DNA of 64,000 nt from Avrilella dinanensis (GTDB taxonomy: Bacteria; Bacteroidota; Bacteroidia; Flavobacteriales; Flavobacteriaceae). Below the pieces are notes generated by a model. It was not told where the DNA came from and searched no databases. It saw only the letters and a list, made by a program, of their open reading frames with translations. A program made the translations under genes and the position numbers. The stretch lies in contig NZ_NIPO01000001.1 of assembly GCF_002807015.1 (NCBI RefSeq), positions 308,962-372,961 on the forward strand. The letters run 5' to 3'. Positions 1 through 9,379 of this stretch are shown piece by piece; within the stretch, counting starts at the first letter, position 1, and each line of letters starts with the position of its first letter.

Positions 1-494
1 TTTAACTCTGTGGCTTCGTTGGCTTTCATTTTTCCGGACAAAACCAAGCTGAGTTGCTTGCGTCTCAGAGCAGCTTCGAAGCGTTCTTTTTCCAAATCGG
101 TTTCAGGTTGTATTTGTGGTATTTCGACTGGTTTTCCCATTTCGTCCACCGCAACAAAGGTGTAAATCGCTTCATTGGCTTTAAGACGACTGCCGGATTC
201 ACGATCCTCTATCCAAACGTCAAGAAATATCTCCATTGAGCTCCTGAAAGCTCTTGAAACTTTGGCTTCGATAGTGACTACACTGCCCAACGGAATGGCA
301 TTGTTGAACGCCACATTATTGACCGATGCGGTAACGCATATTCTTCGGGAGTGCCTACGGGCAGTGATGCTGGCTGCTCTGTCCATTCTTGCCAGAAGTT
401 CTCCGCCAAACAGATTATTCAACGGATTGGTTTCTCCGGGCAATACCATATCTGTCATGATGGTAATGGACTCAGAAGGAGTTTTTATTGTCAT
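1..494 (-). CDS. Acyl-CoA thioesterase, hotdog fold (3' end outside window)
   Basis: The reverse strand reads open from an ATG at 494 to the window edge, so about 164 residues are visible and the C-terminus is missing. The protein begins MTIKTPSESITIM and contains LFGGELLARMD, followed by a stretch rich in conserved Val, Asn and Phe (ASVNNVAFNNAIPLG), which is the pattern of the YciA/BFIT-type acyl-CoA thioesterases. Such enzymes hydrolyse acyl-CoA to free fatty acid and CoA in the cytoplasm. Substrate length cannot be read from the sequence. The gene stands alone here; a MITE-like element lies just upstream of its start. Confidence 0.85.
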   Translation of the reverse strand, partial: MTIKTPSESITIMTDMVLPGETNPLNNLFGGELLARMDRAASITARRHSRRICVTASVNNVAFNNAIPLGSVVTIEAKVSRAFRSSMEIFLDVWIEDRESGSRLKANEAIYTFVAVDEMGKPVEIPQIQPETDLEKERFEAALRRKQLSLVLSGKMKANEATEL

Positions 495-590
495 TGTTTT
501 TTTGCAAAGATAAAAAACCCCCTCGATTTTAGAACTGTTTAAGCCGGTCTTGTAACAAATATTTTTGAGATGATTTTTTTCTTACACTAA

Positions 591-667
591 GAGCCTGTTT
601 AAAATTTGCCTTGTTCTAAACAAAAAATAACCTATAAACATTTTTACAATACAAATTTAACAGGCTC
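591..667. mobile_element. MITE-like element, short (deleted) copy
   Basis: This 77-bp element has terminal inverted repeats (GAGCCTGTTTAAA at the left, TTTAACAGGCTC at the right) and is flanked on both sides by TAA, consistent with a 3-bp target duplication. Its right two-thirds match the right part of the 160-bp copy at 25607-25766, while most of that copy's left interior is missing. It holds no ORF. A TNA target and these ends would fit an IS5-type (IS1031-like) parent element, but that is inference because no transposase is present in the window. Confidence 0.7.
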
Positions 668-679
668 TAAGGAAAACCA

Positions 680-1969
680 TCAATTCATCAAATCTTCAAT
701 TTCATCAGCTTCCAACGGAATGTTTTTCATAAGATTTAATGGCGTTCCGCTGTTTGTGACAACATAATTGTCTTCCAGGCGAATACCAAAACCTTCTGCG
801 GGAATATAGAATCCCGGTTCGATAGTAAATACCATTCCCGGAACAAAATCATCGGTAAGAATACCGTAATCGTGTGTGTCTAAGCCCATATGGTGGGACG
901 TTCCGTGCATCATATATTTTTTGTAAGCCGGCCAGTCCGGGTCTTCGTTTTGCACATCGGCTTTGTCCAGCAATCCCAAACCTAATAGTTCAGATGTATA
1001 GATTTTGCCTAATTCCTTATGATAATCATACCAGTTTGTGCCGGGAGCCAATAGTTTTTCAGCCTCTTTTTTGCATCTCAGCACCGCTTCGTACACCTCA
1101 CGCTGGCGAGCAGTGAATCTTCCGTTAACAGGAATTGTACGGCTCATGTCAGAAGAATAATTCGCATATTCGGCAGCCACGTCAAACAAAATCAAATCAC
1201 CATCTTTGCATTGCTGGTTATTTTCAATATAATGTAATACATTCGCATTGTTTCCAGAGGCGATAATCGGCGTGTAGGCAAAACCTTTGGAGCGGTTTCT
1301 CAGAAATTCATGGGCAAATTCCGCCTCAATTTCATATTCCCAAACACCCGGTTTCACGAAGTCGAGAATTCTTCTGAATCCTTTTTCTGTGATATTACAA
1401 GCGTGCTGAATCAGGTCAATTTCTTCCTGCTCTTTTACCGAACGCAAACGTTGCAAAATAGGATTTGACCGCAAATAATTGTGTCCCGGATAATCCTGTT
1501 TCATTTTTTTGATGAATCGGTCTTCCCGGGTTTCTGTTTCCACGCCGGCACGATAATGCTCATTGGTGTTGATATAAACATTTTCGGCTTCCACCATCAG
1601 TTTCCTGAATATGGACGGAAAGTCGGACAACCAATAAATCGTCTGTATTCCGGTGTTTTCTCGAGCTTTCTCTTTGGTCAGTTTTTCGCCTTCCCAAATA
1701 GCGATATGCTCATTGGTTTCCCGAAGAAAAAGCACTTCGCGGTGTTTCGCTTCAAAAGCGTCCGGAAAAATAACCAGGATAGATTCTTCTTGGTCAACAC
1801 CCGACAGGTAAAAAATATCCCGATGCTGGGCAAATGGTAAAGTGGAGTCTGCCGAGACCGGATAAATATCGTTGGAGTTTAAAACAGCCAAACTTTGCGG
1901 AGCCATTTGTGCTGCGAATTTTTTTCTGTTTTTGATAAATAAATCAGGGTTTATTGTGTGATATTTCAT
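680..1969 (-). CDS. pepP: Xaa-Pro aminopeptidase (M24B)
   Basis: This 429-residue cytoplasmic metallopeptidase should remove N-terminal residues that precede proline. The first ~170 residues form the aminopeptidase P N-terminal domain. The pita-bread catalytic domain follows, with the dinuclear metal ligands visible in order: FDVAAEYANYSSDMS (Asp pair, about 263-277), HGTSHHMGLDTHD (His, about 354-366), FTIEPG (Glu, about 380-385) and RLED (Glu, about 397). The length is normal for PepP. It is divergent from aspS, and the MITE-like element lies just downstream of its stop. Confidence 0.93.
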   Translation of the reverse strand: MKYHTINPDLFIKNRKKFAAQMAPQSLAVLNSNDIYPVSADSTLPFAQHRDIFYLSGVDQEESILVIFPDAFEAKHREVLFLRETNEHIAIWEGEKLTKEKARENTGIQTIYWLSDFPSIFRKLMVEAENVYINTNEHYRAGVETETREDRFIKKMKQDYPGHNYLRSNPILQRLRSVKEQEEIDLIQHACNITEKGFRRILDFVKPGVWEYEIEAEFAHEFLRNRSKGFAYTPIIASGNNANVLHYIENNQQCKDGDLILFDVAAEYANYSSDMSRTIPVNGRFTARQREVYEAVLRCKKEAEKLLAPGTNWYDYHKELGKIYTSELLGLGLLDKADVQNEDPDWPAYKKYMMHGTSHHMGLDTHDYGILTDDFVPGMVFTIEPGFYIPAEGFGIRLEDNYVVTNSGTPLNLMKNIPLEADEIEDLMN

Positions 1970-2086
1970 AGAAAAATGGTTTTATACACCCAAAGTTACG
2001 ACTTATTCATTGTATAGCAGAATCCTTTATGGTTTTTTTAAAGTGAGGAAAAGAAATCTTTGTCTTTTGGTATCAAATATTCCTGA

Positions 2087-2122
2087 TTTGGACAGACATT
2101 AAACAGTTTCTTTTTAACTTTG
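2087..2122 (+). promoter_or_regulatory. Probable aspS promoter (-33 TTTG, -7 TAACTTTG)
   Basis: A perfect match to the Bacteroidota -7 box TAnnTTTG (TAACTTTG, 2115-2122) lies 18 bases before the aspS ATG. A TTTG at 2087-2090 is 24 bases upstream, slightly beyond the usual spacing. It lies in the divergent pepP-aspS gap. Confidence 0.5.
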
Positions 2123-2140
2123 CTGAAATTTTGAAAAAAG

Positions 2141-3892
2141 ATGTACAGAACACACACTTGTGGCGAACTTCGTCACGATAATATTGGTCAGGAAATTACT
2201 TTGTCGGGCTGGGTACAGAAAACCCGTGACAAAGGATTTATGATTTGGGTTGATTTACGCGACAGATATGGCATAACTCAGCTTATTTTTGACGAATCCA
2301 GAACCGATAAAACGGTTATGGAACAAGCCAAATCTCTGGGGCGTGAGTTTGTGGTTCAGGTTACCGGACAGGTCATCGAACGAGAGTCGAAAAACCCGAA
2401 TCTACCGACCGGCGATGTGGAAGTTTTGGTACAGAAATTAACGATATTAAATGCCTCTGAACTGCCGCCGTTCACTATCGAAGACGAAACCGATGGTGGC
2501 GAAGATATCCGAATGAAATACCGTTATCTGGATATCCGAAGAAATCCGGTTAAAGAAAAATTATTGTTCAGACACAAAGTGGCTCAGGAAGTGCGAAACT
2601 ATTTGTCTGCTCAGGATTTCTGCGAAGTCGAAACGCCTTACTTGATTAAATCTACTCCGGAAGGAGCAAGAGATTTTGTGGTGCCTTCCCGCATGAATTC
2701 AGGCGAGTTTTATGCTCTGCCGCAATCGCCACAAACTTTTAAACAGTTGCTGATGGTGGGCGGAATGGACAGATATTTTCAGATTGTGAAATGTTTCAGA
2801 GACGAAGATTTGAGAGCCGACCGCCAGCCGGAGTTTACCCAAATCGACTGTGAAATGTCTTTTGTAGAGCAAGAAGATATTTTGCAAACATTTGAAGGAC
2901 TAACCAAACATTTATTAAAAAAGATAAGAAATGTTGATGTAACAGATTTTCCGAGAATGACTTATGACGAGGCCATGCGGAAATATGGTAACGACAAACC
3001 GGATATTCGTTTCGGAATGGAGTTTGGCGAACTGAATGAAGTGACTCAGCATAAAGATTTTAAAGTATTTAACGAAGCTGAACTGGTAGTCGGAATGGCT
3101 GTTCCAAATGCAGCGTCTTATTCCAGAAAACAAATTGATGAGCTGATTGATTGGGTAAAACGCCCGCAAGTTGGAGCGTTGGGAATGGTATATTGCAAAT
3201 GCGAATCCGACGGCACGTTCAAATCATCGGTAGATAAATTTTACGACCAAGAAGATTTGGCGAAGTGGGCAGAAGTTACCGGAGCCAACGCAGGCGATTT
3301 GATTTTGGTACTATCTGGAAAAGCCAACAAAACCCGTGAACAGTTGAGTGCTTTGCGAATGGAATTGGGCAATCACTTAGGATTGAGAAAATCAGATGAA
3401 TTTGCACCGCTTTGGGTAGTTGATTTCCCGTTGTTGGAATGGGACGAAGAATCTGAGCGTTTCCACGCGATGCACCACCCGTTTACTTCACCAAAGCCGG
3501 AAGATATGGATAAATTGGAATCTGACCCGGGTGCAGTTCGTGCCAATGCCTACGACCTGGTATTAAATGGAAACGAAATCGGAGGAGGGTCAATCCGTAT
3601 TTTTGACAAAACGATGCAACAGCGAATGTTTAGTCTTTTAGGATTTACGGAAGAAGAGGCCGAAAACCAGTTTGGATTTTTGATGAATGCTTTCCGTTAT
3701 GGAGCACCGCCACATGGTGGAATCGCATTCGGATTAGACCGTTTGGTGGCTATTTTGGGCGGGCAGGAAACCATCAGGGATTTCATCGCTTTCCCGAAAA
3801 ATAATTCCGGACGTGATGTGATGATTGAAGCTCCGGCAGCGATTAGCAAAGAGCAGTTAGACGAATTGTCTATTTGTGTAAAAACAGAATAA
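2141..3892 (+). CDS. aspS: Aspartyl-tRNA synthetase
   Basis: This 583-residue class II synthetase charges tRNA-Asp with aspartate. It starts [11 protein letters not shown], followed by an OB-fold anticodon-binding domain (about 1-105). The catalytic core contains motif 2 ([18 protein letters not shown], about 220-237) and motif 3 ([15 protein letters not shown], near the C-terminus). The bacterial GAD insertion lies between them. Length and domain order match bacterial AspRS. The start is supported by the -7 box 18 bases upstream, and a hairpin terminator follows the stop. Confidence 0.98.
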   Translation: MYRTHTCGELRHDNIGQEITLSGWVQKTRDKGFMIWVDLRDRYGITQLIFDESRTDKTVMEQAKSLGREFVVQVTGQVIERESKNPNLPTGDVEVLVQKLTILNASELPPFTIEDETDGGEDIRMKYRYLDIRRNPVKEKLLFRHKVAQEVRNYLSAQDFCEVETPYLIKSTPEGARDFVVPSRMNSGEFYALPQSPQTFKQLLMVGGMDRYFQIVKCFRDEDLRADRQPEFTQIDCEMSFVEQEDILQTFEGLTKHLLKKIRNVDVTDFPRMTYDEAMRKYGNDKPDIRFGMEFGELNEVTQHKDFKVFNEAELVVGMAVPNAASYSRKQIDELIDWVKRPQVGALGMVYCKCESDGTFKSSVDKFYDQEDLAKWAEVTGANAGDLILVLSGKANKTREQLSALRMELGNHLGLRKSDEFAPLWVVDFPLLEWDEESERFHAMHHPFTSPKPEDMDKLESDPGAVRANAYDLVLNGNEIGGGSIRIFDKTMQQRMFSLLGFTEEEAENQFGFLMNAFRYGAPPHGGIAFGLDRLVAILGGQETIRDFIAFPKNNSGRDVMIEAPAAISKEQLDELSICVKTE

Positions 3893-3899
3893 TTAACCA

Positions 3900-3927
3900 G
3901 GAAGGAGTTTTAACTTCTTCCTTTTTT
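3900..3927 (+). terminator. Rho-independent terminator after aspS
   Basis: A 10-bp stem (GGAAGGAGTT paired with AACTTCTTCC, one G-T pair) closes on a 2-base gap and runs into six T. It lies between the aspS stop and the next start. Confidence 0.7.
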
Positions 3928-3941
3928 ATTTATAATTCAAT

Positions 3942-4802
3942 ATGAAAAAAATAATAGCAACCTTGCTTATCTTGTTTTCCGTACAGTTGGTAACAGCTCA
4001 GAAAACAGAACTTTATCGCATTTATAATGCCAAAGGAAAAAAAGTACATTTCGACAAAATGACAAAAAAAGTCAGCGATGCTGATGTGATATTATTTGGC
4101 GAACACCACAACAATGCCGTTGCTCATTGGCTGCAGTTACAACTGACCAAAAAAATGCACCAACAGCGACAAATTGTGTTGGGTGCCGAAATGTTTGAGC
4201 GAGATAATGCACAGGCATTGAGCGATTACGTAAGCGGAAGCCTGGACGGAAAAACCTTTGACAGCGTGGTGCGTTTCTGGAATAATTATGTGACAGATTA
4301 CAAACCTTTGGTGGAGTTTGCCAAAGAAAACCAGGTAGATTTTATTGCGACAAATGTTCCCCGAAGATACGCCAGCAAATTGTATAAAGAAGGAGAAGAA
4401 GCCTTATTCGCTTTGCCGGAAGAGGAGAAAGTGTGGATTGCACCGCTACCTTTTCCGTATGATGCCACGTTGCCGGCGTATGCCCAAATGATGGAAATGT
4501 TTAAAGATAGCGACCATGCCAATGAGAATTTCCCGAAAGCTCAAGCCATCAAAGATGCAACAATGGGCTATTTTATTGTGCAGAATCTGCGGTCCGGACA
4601 ACAATTTATCCACTTCAACGGGGCGTACCATAGCGATAATTATGAAGGGATTTATTGGTATCTCAATCAATATAAACCGGGATTGGACATAAAAACAATA
4701 ACCGTCGTTGAGCAGGAAGATATTTCTCGCCTGGAAGACGAACATAAGCAAAAAGCGGATTACATTATTGTTTTCCCGACAGATGCTCCAAAGAGTTATT
4801 AA
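3942..4802 (+). CDS. ChaN-family haem-binding protein, secreted
   Basis: The 286-residue product has a Sec signal peptide (MKKIIATLLILFSVQLVTAQ). It matches the ChaN/DUF399 family (cofactor/haem-binding uptake, related to Tiki) through ADVILFGEHHNN near residue 50 and LGAEMFERDN near residue 80. Family members bind haem, and some are encoded next to iron-uptake genes, so a periplasmic haem-handling role is possible. No lipobox is visible, unlike ChaN of Campylobacter, and no haem-uptake neighbours are present here. Own terminator downstream. Confidence 0.82.
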   Translation: MKKIIATLLILFSVQLVTAQKTELYRIYNAKGKKVHFDKMTKKVSDADVILFGEHHNNAVAHWLQLQLTKKMHQQRQIVLGAEMFERDNAQALSDYVSGSLDGKTFDSVVRFWNNYVTDYKPLVEFAKENQVDFIATNVPRRYASKLYKEGEEALFALPEEEKVWIAPLPFPYDATLPAYAQMMEMFKDSDHANENFPKAQAIKDATMGYFIVQNLRSGQQFIHFNGAYHSDNYEGIYWYLNQYKPGLDIKTITVVEQEDISRLEDEHKQKADYIIVFPTDAPKSY

Positions 4803-4826
4803 TAAAGTATTCAAAAAATATTATTT

Positions 4827-4856
4827 AACGATATCATGAAAATGATATCGTTTTTG
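4827..4856 (+). terminator. Terminator after the ChaN-like gene
   Basis: A perfect 11-bp stem (AACGATATCAT with ATGATATCGTT) closes on a GAAA loop and ends in a T-rich run. Confidence 0.75.
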
Positions 4857-4950
4857 TTTGGTATATTTTTGTAATTCAGTGTTTTATTGCTGTTTTTGGA
4901 GCAAACACAGGCTGAGTTTGTTTAAACTGAATATAAATAAAGGGTATGGA

Positions 4951-4981
4951 TTGCTTGTTATTCGATTTAGCAGTAAATTTG
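4951..4981 (+). promoter_or_regulatory. Probable sdh operon promoter (TTG ... TAAATTTG)
   Basis: An exact TAnnTTTG box (TAAATTTG, 4974-4981) has a TTG 20 bases upstream (4951-4953). It lies 38 bases before the sdhC ATG, after an upstream terminator, so it is the natural start of the sdhCAB transcript. Confidence 0.55.
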
Positions 4982-5018
4982 TCTTAATTTTTTTAAGAGA
5001 AATTATAATATAACATTT

Positions 5019-5846
5019 ATGGCAAAATCTGCACTTTTAAAGTCGTCACTTGGTAAAAAATACTGGATGGCACTTACCGGATTATTTTTATGCTTGTTTT
5101 TAGTAGGTCACTTAATCGGAAATTTGCAACTGATTTACGGAACCGATTTACAGTTCAACCAGTACGCACATTTCATGACTACTAATCCTGCGGTAAAAGT
5201 ATTATCGTATTTAACGTACATTTCCATCTTGTTTCATGCAATTGATGGAATTATCCTGACAATCCAAAACAAAAAAGCACGACCGAAAGGTTATGTGAAA
5301 AACAATGCCGGAGCCAACAGCAAATGGCAGTCAAGAAACATGGCGGTTTTGGGAACATTAATTTTGGTTTTCATCGTAACGCACATGACCAATTTTTGGG
5401 CAAAAATGCACTTCTCGGAGATGCCTTTGCAGCAGCAAACAGTTGTTAACCCAATGATGGGAGAAACAACGGTGTATAACACTACCAACGGAATGCTTAT
5501 CAGCCACGACCAGTTATTGACTGGGGCATTTGAACTTAAAAACGGAAAAGATTTTTATATTCCGGATTCAGATGTAAAATATGCAGAAGGTTACAAAGAT
5601 TTATACAAAATCACAGTGGAGTTTTTCAAAGACCCTAAATTTGGCTTAATCGCTACAATTGGGTATGTGTTGGCGATGTTCGTATTGGCATTCCACCTTT
5701 TGCACGGATTCAACAGTGCTTTCCAATCCATAGGGATTAATAATGTAAAATACAATGGATTTATCAAAGGTTTCGGGCAAGGTTTTGCTATCGTAGTACC
5801 TTTATTATTTGCGATAATCCCTGTGTACATTCACTTTTTTAAATAA
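5019..5846 (+). CDS. sdhC: Succinate dehydrogenase/fumarate reductase cytochrome b558 subunit
   Basis: This 275-residue integral membrane subunit anchors SdhAB and carries haem b for electron transfer to menaquinone. Five hydrophobic segments can be seen: about 15-38, 57-76, 106-125, 207-228 and 243-270. Candidate haem-ligand His residues lie in LVGHLIGN, LFHAIDG, VTHMTNF and AFHLLHGF. The loop between the third and fourth segments is long, at about 75 residues, and includes a Gln-, Asn- and Thr-rich part. SdhA starts 22 bases downstream, so the genes are co-transcribed. Confidence 0.93.
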   Translation: MAKSALLKSSLGKKYWMALTGLFLCLFLVGHLIGNLQLIYGTDLQFNQYAHFMTTNPAVKVLSYLTYISILFHAIDGIILTIQNKKARPKGYVKNNAGANSKWQSRNMAVLGTLILVFIVTHMTNFWAKMHFSEMPLQQQTVVNPMMGETTVYNTTNGMLISHDQLLTGAFELKNGKDFYIPDSDVKYAEGYKDLYKITVEFFKDPKFGLIATIGYVLAMFVLAFHLLHGFNSAFQSIGINNVKYNGFIKGFGQGFAIVVPLLFAIIPVYIHFFK

Positions 5847-5867
5847 CAGTCAAAATCATTGCTTGAT

Positions 5868-7871
5868 ATGACAACTTTAGACAGCAAAATACCAACAGGT
5901 TCATTAGCAACAAAATGGACAGAATATAAAAGCCACATTAAACTGGTTAACCCGGCAAACAAACGTTTGATAGACGTTATTGTAGTAGGTACCGGTTTGG
6001 CAGGAGGTTCCGCAGCAGCCACTTTGGCGGAACAAGGATATAATGTAAAGGCTTTCTGCTATCAGGATTCACCTCGTAGAGCACACTCGATTGCAGCTCA
6101 GGGCGGAATCAATGCAGCAAAAAATTATCAAGGTGACGGTGACTCCGTATATCGGTTATTTTATGATACTGTAAAAGGGGGCGATTACCGTTCCAGAGAG
6201 GCCAACGTACATCGTTTGGCAGAAGTTTCCGTGAACATCATTGACCAATGTGTGGCTCAGGGGGTTCCGTTTGCGAGAGAATACGGCGGATTGTTGGACA
6301 ACCGTTCGTTTGGAGGAGTACAGGTTTCAAGAACATTCTACGCCAAAGGACAAACCGGACAGCAGTTATTGCTGGGGGCTTACTCAGCGATGAACCGCCA
6401 GATTAACCGTGGTAAAATCAAAATGTATAACCGCCACGAAATGCTTGATTTGGTCGTAGTAAACGGCAAAGCACGTGGAATTATCGCCCGAAATCTGATT
6501 ACAGGCGAAATTGAAAGACATTCGGCCCACGCAGTAGTGATTGCTACCGGAGGATACGGAAATGTATTTTTCCTTTCAACCAACGCAATGGGGTCAAACG
6601 TTACCGCAGCATGGAAAACACATAAAAGAGGAGCGTATTTCGCAAATCCTTGTTATACGCAGATTCACCCGACTTGTATTCCGGTTTCCGGAGAAGACCA
6701 ATCAAAACTGACTTTGATGTCAGAGTCTTTGCGTAATGACGGGCGTATCTGGGTTCCGAAGAAAATAGAAGACGCTCAGGCAATCCGTGCAGGAAAATTA
6801 AAACCAACACAAATTCCCGAAGAAGACAGAGATTATTATCTCGAAAGAAGATATCCGTCGTTTGGTAACCTTGTGCCGCGTGATGTGGCGTCGAGAGCTG
6901 CCAAAGAAAGATGTGATGCCGGATATGGAGTAAATGCAACAGGAGAGGCAGTTTATCTGGACTTCTCAAGTGCGATTGATAGATACGGAAAAGAACAGGC
7001 AAGAATTCATCATTTAGATGAAAACGATGCAAAATTAGTTTATAAATTAGGAAAAGAAGTCGTTGAAAATAAATACGGTAACTTGTTCCAGATGTATGAG
7101 AAGATTGTTGACCAGGATCCATACACCACGCCAATGATGATCTATCCGGCGGTACATTATACTATGGGTGGACTTTGGGTAGATTACAATCTGATGACCA
7201 CCATCGAAGGATGTTATTGTTTAGGAGAGGCTAATTTCTCAGACCATGGTGCAAACCGTTTGGGAGCTTCGGCTCTGATGCAAGGGTTGGCAGACGGCTA
7301 TTTCGTGTTGCCATACACTATCGGGGATTATTTGTCGCAGGATATCCGAACAGGTAAAATTCCTACAGACACACCTGAATTTGATGAAGCAGAAAAACGC
7401 GTGAAAGATGCCATTGACCACTTTATAAATAACAAAGGCTCTCACTCTGTAGATTATTTCCATAAGAAATTAGGAAAAATCATGTGGGACAAAGTAGGTA
7501 TGGCACGAAACGCTCAAGGCTTGACAGAAGCCATGAACGAAATTGCTACATTGAGAGAAGATTTTTACAAAAACGTAAAAGTTTCCGGAACAGCAGATTC
7601 TTTCAACCAAGAGTTGGAAAAAGCACTTCGTGTGGCTGATTTCCTTGAATTGGGAGAATTGTTTGCCAAAGATGCTTTACACAGAGAAGAATCATGTGGA
7701 GGGCACTTCAGAGAAGAACACCAAACCGAAGAAGGAGAAGCGAAAAGAGATGATGAAAACTTCGCTTATGTAGCTGCCTGGGAATACAGAGATAACCCGA
7801 GAGAATCGGTACTGCACAAAGAAGATTTGGTGTATGAAAACATTAAAATGGTAACGCGTAGTTATAAATAG
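5868..7871 (+). CDS. sdhA: Succinate dehydrogenase/fumarate reductase flavoprotein subunit
   Basis: This FAD-containing subunit oxidises succinate to fumarate in the TCA cycle. I chose the ATG at 5868 (667 residues, [12 protein letters not shown]) over an upstream in-frame TTG at 5859, because this matches the N-terminus usual in the family. Visible are the dinucleotide motif [19 protein letters not shown], the covalent-flavin His region [11 protein letters not shown], the active-site segment with HPTC, and [18 protein letters not shown] near residue 455. The C-terminal SdhA domain ends with [19 protein letters not shown] and [10 protein letters not shown]. Confidence 0.98.
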   Translation: MTTLDSKIPTGSLATKWTEYKSHIKLVNPANKRLIDVIVVGTGLAGGSAAATLAEQGYNVKAFCYQDSPRRAHSIAAQGGINAAKNYQGDGDSVYRLFYDTVKGGDYRSREANVHRLAEVSVNIIDQCVAQGVPFAREYGGLLDNRSFGGVQVSRTFYAKGQTGQQLLLGAYSAMNRQINRGKIKMYNRHEMLDLVVVNGKARGIIARNLITGEIERHSAHAVVIATGGYGNVFFLSTNAMGSNVTAAWKTHKRGAYFANPCYTQIHPTCIPVSGEDQSKLTLMSESLRNDGRIWVPKKIEDAQAIRAGKLKPTQIPEEDRDYYLERRYPSFGNLVPRDVASRAAKERCDAGYGVNATGEAVYLDFSSAIDRYGKEQARIHHLDENDAKLVYKLGKEVVENKYGNLFQMYEKIVDQDPYTTPMMIYPAVHYTMGGLWVDYNLMTTIEGCYCLGEANFSDHGANRLGASALMQGLADGYFVLPYTIGDYLSQDIRTGKIPTDTPEFDEAEKRVKDAIDHFINNKGSHSVDYFHKKLGKIMWDKVGMARNAQGLTEAMNEIATLREDFYKNVKVSGTADSFNQELEKALRVADFLELGELFAKDALHREESCGGHFREEHQTEEGEAKRDDENFAYVAAWEYRDNPRESVLHKEDLVYENIKMVTRSYK

Positions 7872-7872
7872 T

Positions 7873-8300
7873 CATTAGTGAAGAGCCAATAGTAAATAGT
7901 ATAAAAGTGAAAACATATAAAGATTTACTGATTTGGCAAAACGGATTGACTTTAGTTAAGTTAGTTTACCAAAATGTGGAAGATTTTCCTAAAAGTGAAG
8001 TCTTCGGATTACAGAGTCAGATAAAAAGAGCCGCAGTATCTATTCCTTCTAATATAGCAGAAGGGTGGGGTCGAAATTCAACACAAAGCTATATTCAGTT
8101 TTTAAGAATTTCAAGAGGTTCATTATTTGAACTGGAAACGCAAATAATTATCGCAAGAGAATTGAATTTCATAGATGAAACAAAATTTAATGAGATAATT
8201 GAATTAATAACTGAAGAAAGTAAAATGTTAAATGCCTTCATAAAGTCGTTAAGTAAATAATTCAGAGTAATCTCTATTGGCTTCTGGCTTTTGGCTAATA
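7873..8300. mobile_element. Insertion carrying the four-helix-bundle gene, imperfect inverted ends
   Basis: The sdhA-sdhB gap is 441 bases and is filled by one small gene. Its borders are inverted copies of each other: CATTAG...AAGAGCCAATAG on the left (about 7873-7892), and CTATTGGCTTCTGG...CTAATAA on the right (about 8274-8300), whose reverse complement again reads ATTAG...AGAAGCCAATAG. No transposase is present. I infer a non-autonomous insert; the exact ends are uncertain. Confidence 0.45.
7907..8260 (+). CDS. Four-helix-bundle protein (23S rRNA intervening-sequence/Avd-like family)
   Basis: This 117-residue protein starts at GTG (MKTYKDLLIWQNG) and carries the family signature: KDLLIWQ at the N-terminus, GLQSQIKRAAVSIPSNIAEGWGR in the middle (here split as FGLQSQIKRAA and SIPSNIAEGWGR), and a C-terminal helix (SKMLNAFIKSL). 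The family is known from intervening sequences in 23S rRNA genes, as stand-alone genes in Bacteroidota, and from the related Avd proteins of diversity-generating retroelements. No biochemical function is settled. It interrupts the sdh operon in sense orientation, so read-through to sdhB is still possible. The flanks form imperfect inverted repeats. Confidence 0.9.
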   Translation: MKTYKDLLIWQNGLTLVKLVYQNVEDFPKSEVFGLQSQIKRAAVSIPSNIAEGWGRNSTQSYIQFLRISRGSLFELETQIIIARELNFIDETKFNEIIELITEESKMLNAFIKSLSK

Positions 8301-8312
8301 AACTTGAAAAAA

Positions 8313-9056
8313 ATGAATCTTAAATTAAAAATTTGGCGTCAGAAAAACGCAAAAGATAACGGAAAAATGGTTGATTATCAAATCAACGAAGTTTCGTCGG
8401 ATATGTCTTTTCTTGAAATGCTTGATAAGCTCAACAACGAGTTGATTGAGAAAGGAGACGACCCGGTTGCATTCGACCACGATTGTCGTGAGGGAATCTG
8501 CGGAATGTGTTCATTGTTTATCAACGGAGAAGCTCATGGACCTGACAGAGGCGTAACGACTTGTCAGTTACACATGCGTAAATTCAAAGATGGAGATACA
8601 ATTTATATCGAACCGTTCCGTGCTAAGGCTTTTCCGGTAATCAAAGATTTGGTGGTGGACAGAACTTCTCTGGACAGAATCCAGCATGCCGGAGGGTATG
8701 TATCAGTAAACACTTCCGGAAACACACAGGATGCAAATAACATTCCGGTTAACAAGCACGATGCCGACAAAGCGTTTGATGCAGCGACTTGTATCGGGTG
8801 TGGAGCTTGTGTGGCATCATGTAAAAACGCTTCTGCGATGTTGTTTGTTTCAGCAAAAGTATCTCAGTTTGCCTTGTTGCCGCAAGGACGTATTGAGGCG
8901 GCAGACCGCGTGAGAAACATGGTTGAAGCTATGGACGCGGAAGGTTTCGGAAACTGTACCAACACCGGAGCGTGTGAAGTAGAATGCCCGAAAGGAATTT
9001 CCTTGGAAAACATTGCCCGTATGAACAGAGAATATTTGAAAGCATCTGTAAAATAA
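8313..9056 (+). CDS. sdhB: Succinate dehydrogenase/fumarate reductase iron-sulfur subunit
   Basis: This subunit passes electrons from SdhA to SdhC through three iron-sulfur clusters. I chose the ATG at 8313 (247 residues, [12 protein letters not shown]); a longer in-frame reading from a TTG at 8277 would translate the insertion border. The [2Fe-2S] ligands are in [15 protein letters not shown] with a later Cys in TTCQLHM. The C-terminal ferredoxin domain has [14 protein letters not shown] and [14 protein letters not shown]. It is separated from sdhA by the four-helix-bundle insert. A strong terminator follows. Confidence 0.97.
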   Translation: MNLKLKIWRQKNAKDNGKMVDYQINEVSSDMSFLEMLDKLNNELIEKGDDPVAFDHDCREGICGMCSLFINGEAHGPDRGVTTCQLHMRKFKDGDTIYIEPFRAKAFPVIKDLVVDRTSLDRIQHAGGYVSVNTSGNTQDANNIPVNKHDADKAFDAATCIGCGACVASCKNASAMLFVSAKVSQFALLPQGRIEAADRVRNMVEAMDAEGFGNCTNTGACEVECPKGISLENIARMNREYLKASVK

Positions 9057-9082
9057 CAAACGATTTTTTCATATAATAAGCC

Positions 9083-9114
9083 AAAACCTCAGTTACCCGA
9101 CTGAGGTTTTTTTT
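9083..9114 (+). terminator. Terminator of the sdh operon
   Basis: A perfect 11-bp stem (AAAACCTCAGT with ACTGAGGTTTT) closes on a 6-base loop and continues into T residues. Confidence 0.88.
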
Positions 9115-9162
9115 GTTTCTGGAAAAGTTTATATCTTCGTGTATAATAACATTTTAGGTGAT

Positions 9163-9336
9163 ATGAAAAGGATAGAAGATTATATTTATTTAGTAATCTA
9201 TCTAATTATTGGAGGATTAGTAGGATCGTTCTTAGACCTGCTTTTAAAAGTTGATTTCCTAAGCGATTTAGGTATCCTTGCGGGCTCATTACTTTTTTTT
9301 CGATATATAGAAAGAAGAAAGTCGGAGGATCGTTAA
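9163..9336 (+). CDS. Small membrane protein, unknown function
   Basis: This 57-residue protein starts at the ATG at 9163, which follows AGGTGAT (a plausible ribosome-binding site). An in-frame GTG at 9139 is less likely. It begins MKRIEDYIYLVIYLIIGG and consists of two hydrophobic helices (about 7-27 and 33-47) ending in a basic tail (RYIERRKSEDR). I recognise no family. It lies alone after the sdh terminator; a near -7 match (TATCTTCG) lies about 25 bases upstream. Confidence 0.5.
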   Translation: MKRIEDYIYLVIYLIIGGLVGSFLDLLLKVDFLSDLGILAGSLLFFRYIERRKSEDR

Positions 9337-9379
9337 TTGTATTAGAATTGTATAAGGGGCTGTTACAAAACATCCCCTT

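Noticed and set aside
12..542. Forward-strand ORFs over the thioesterase gene
   Set aside because: They are shadows of the reverse-strand thioesterase, which continues beyond the window.
5859..5867. TTG-initiated longer N-terminus for SdhA
   Set aside because: The ATG at 5868 gives the N-terminus usual for the family; the extra three residues are unsupported.
8277..8312. 12-residue N-terminal extension of SdhB from a TTG
   Set aside because: It would translate the border of the inserted four-helix-bundle unit; MNLKLKIW is the normal SdhB start.
7861..8312. Long direct target duplication around the four-helix-bundle gene, like those of the TA modules
   Set aside because: I compared the sdhA end and sdhB start with the opposite flank and found only inverted, not direct, similarity; this insertion is of another kind.
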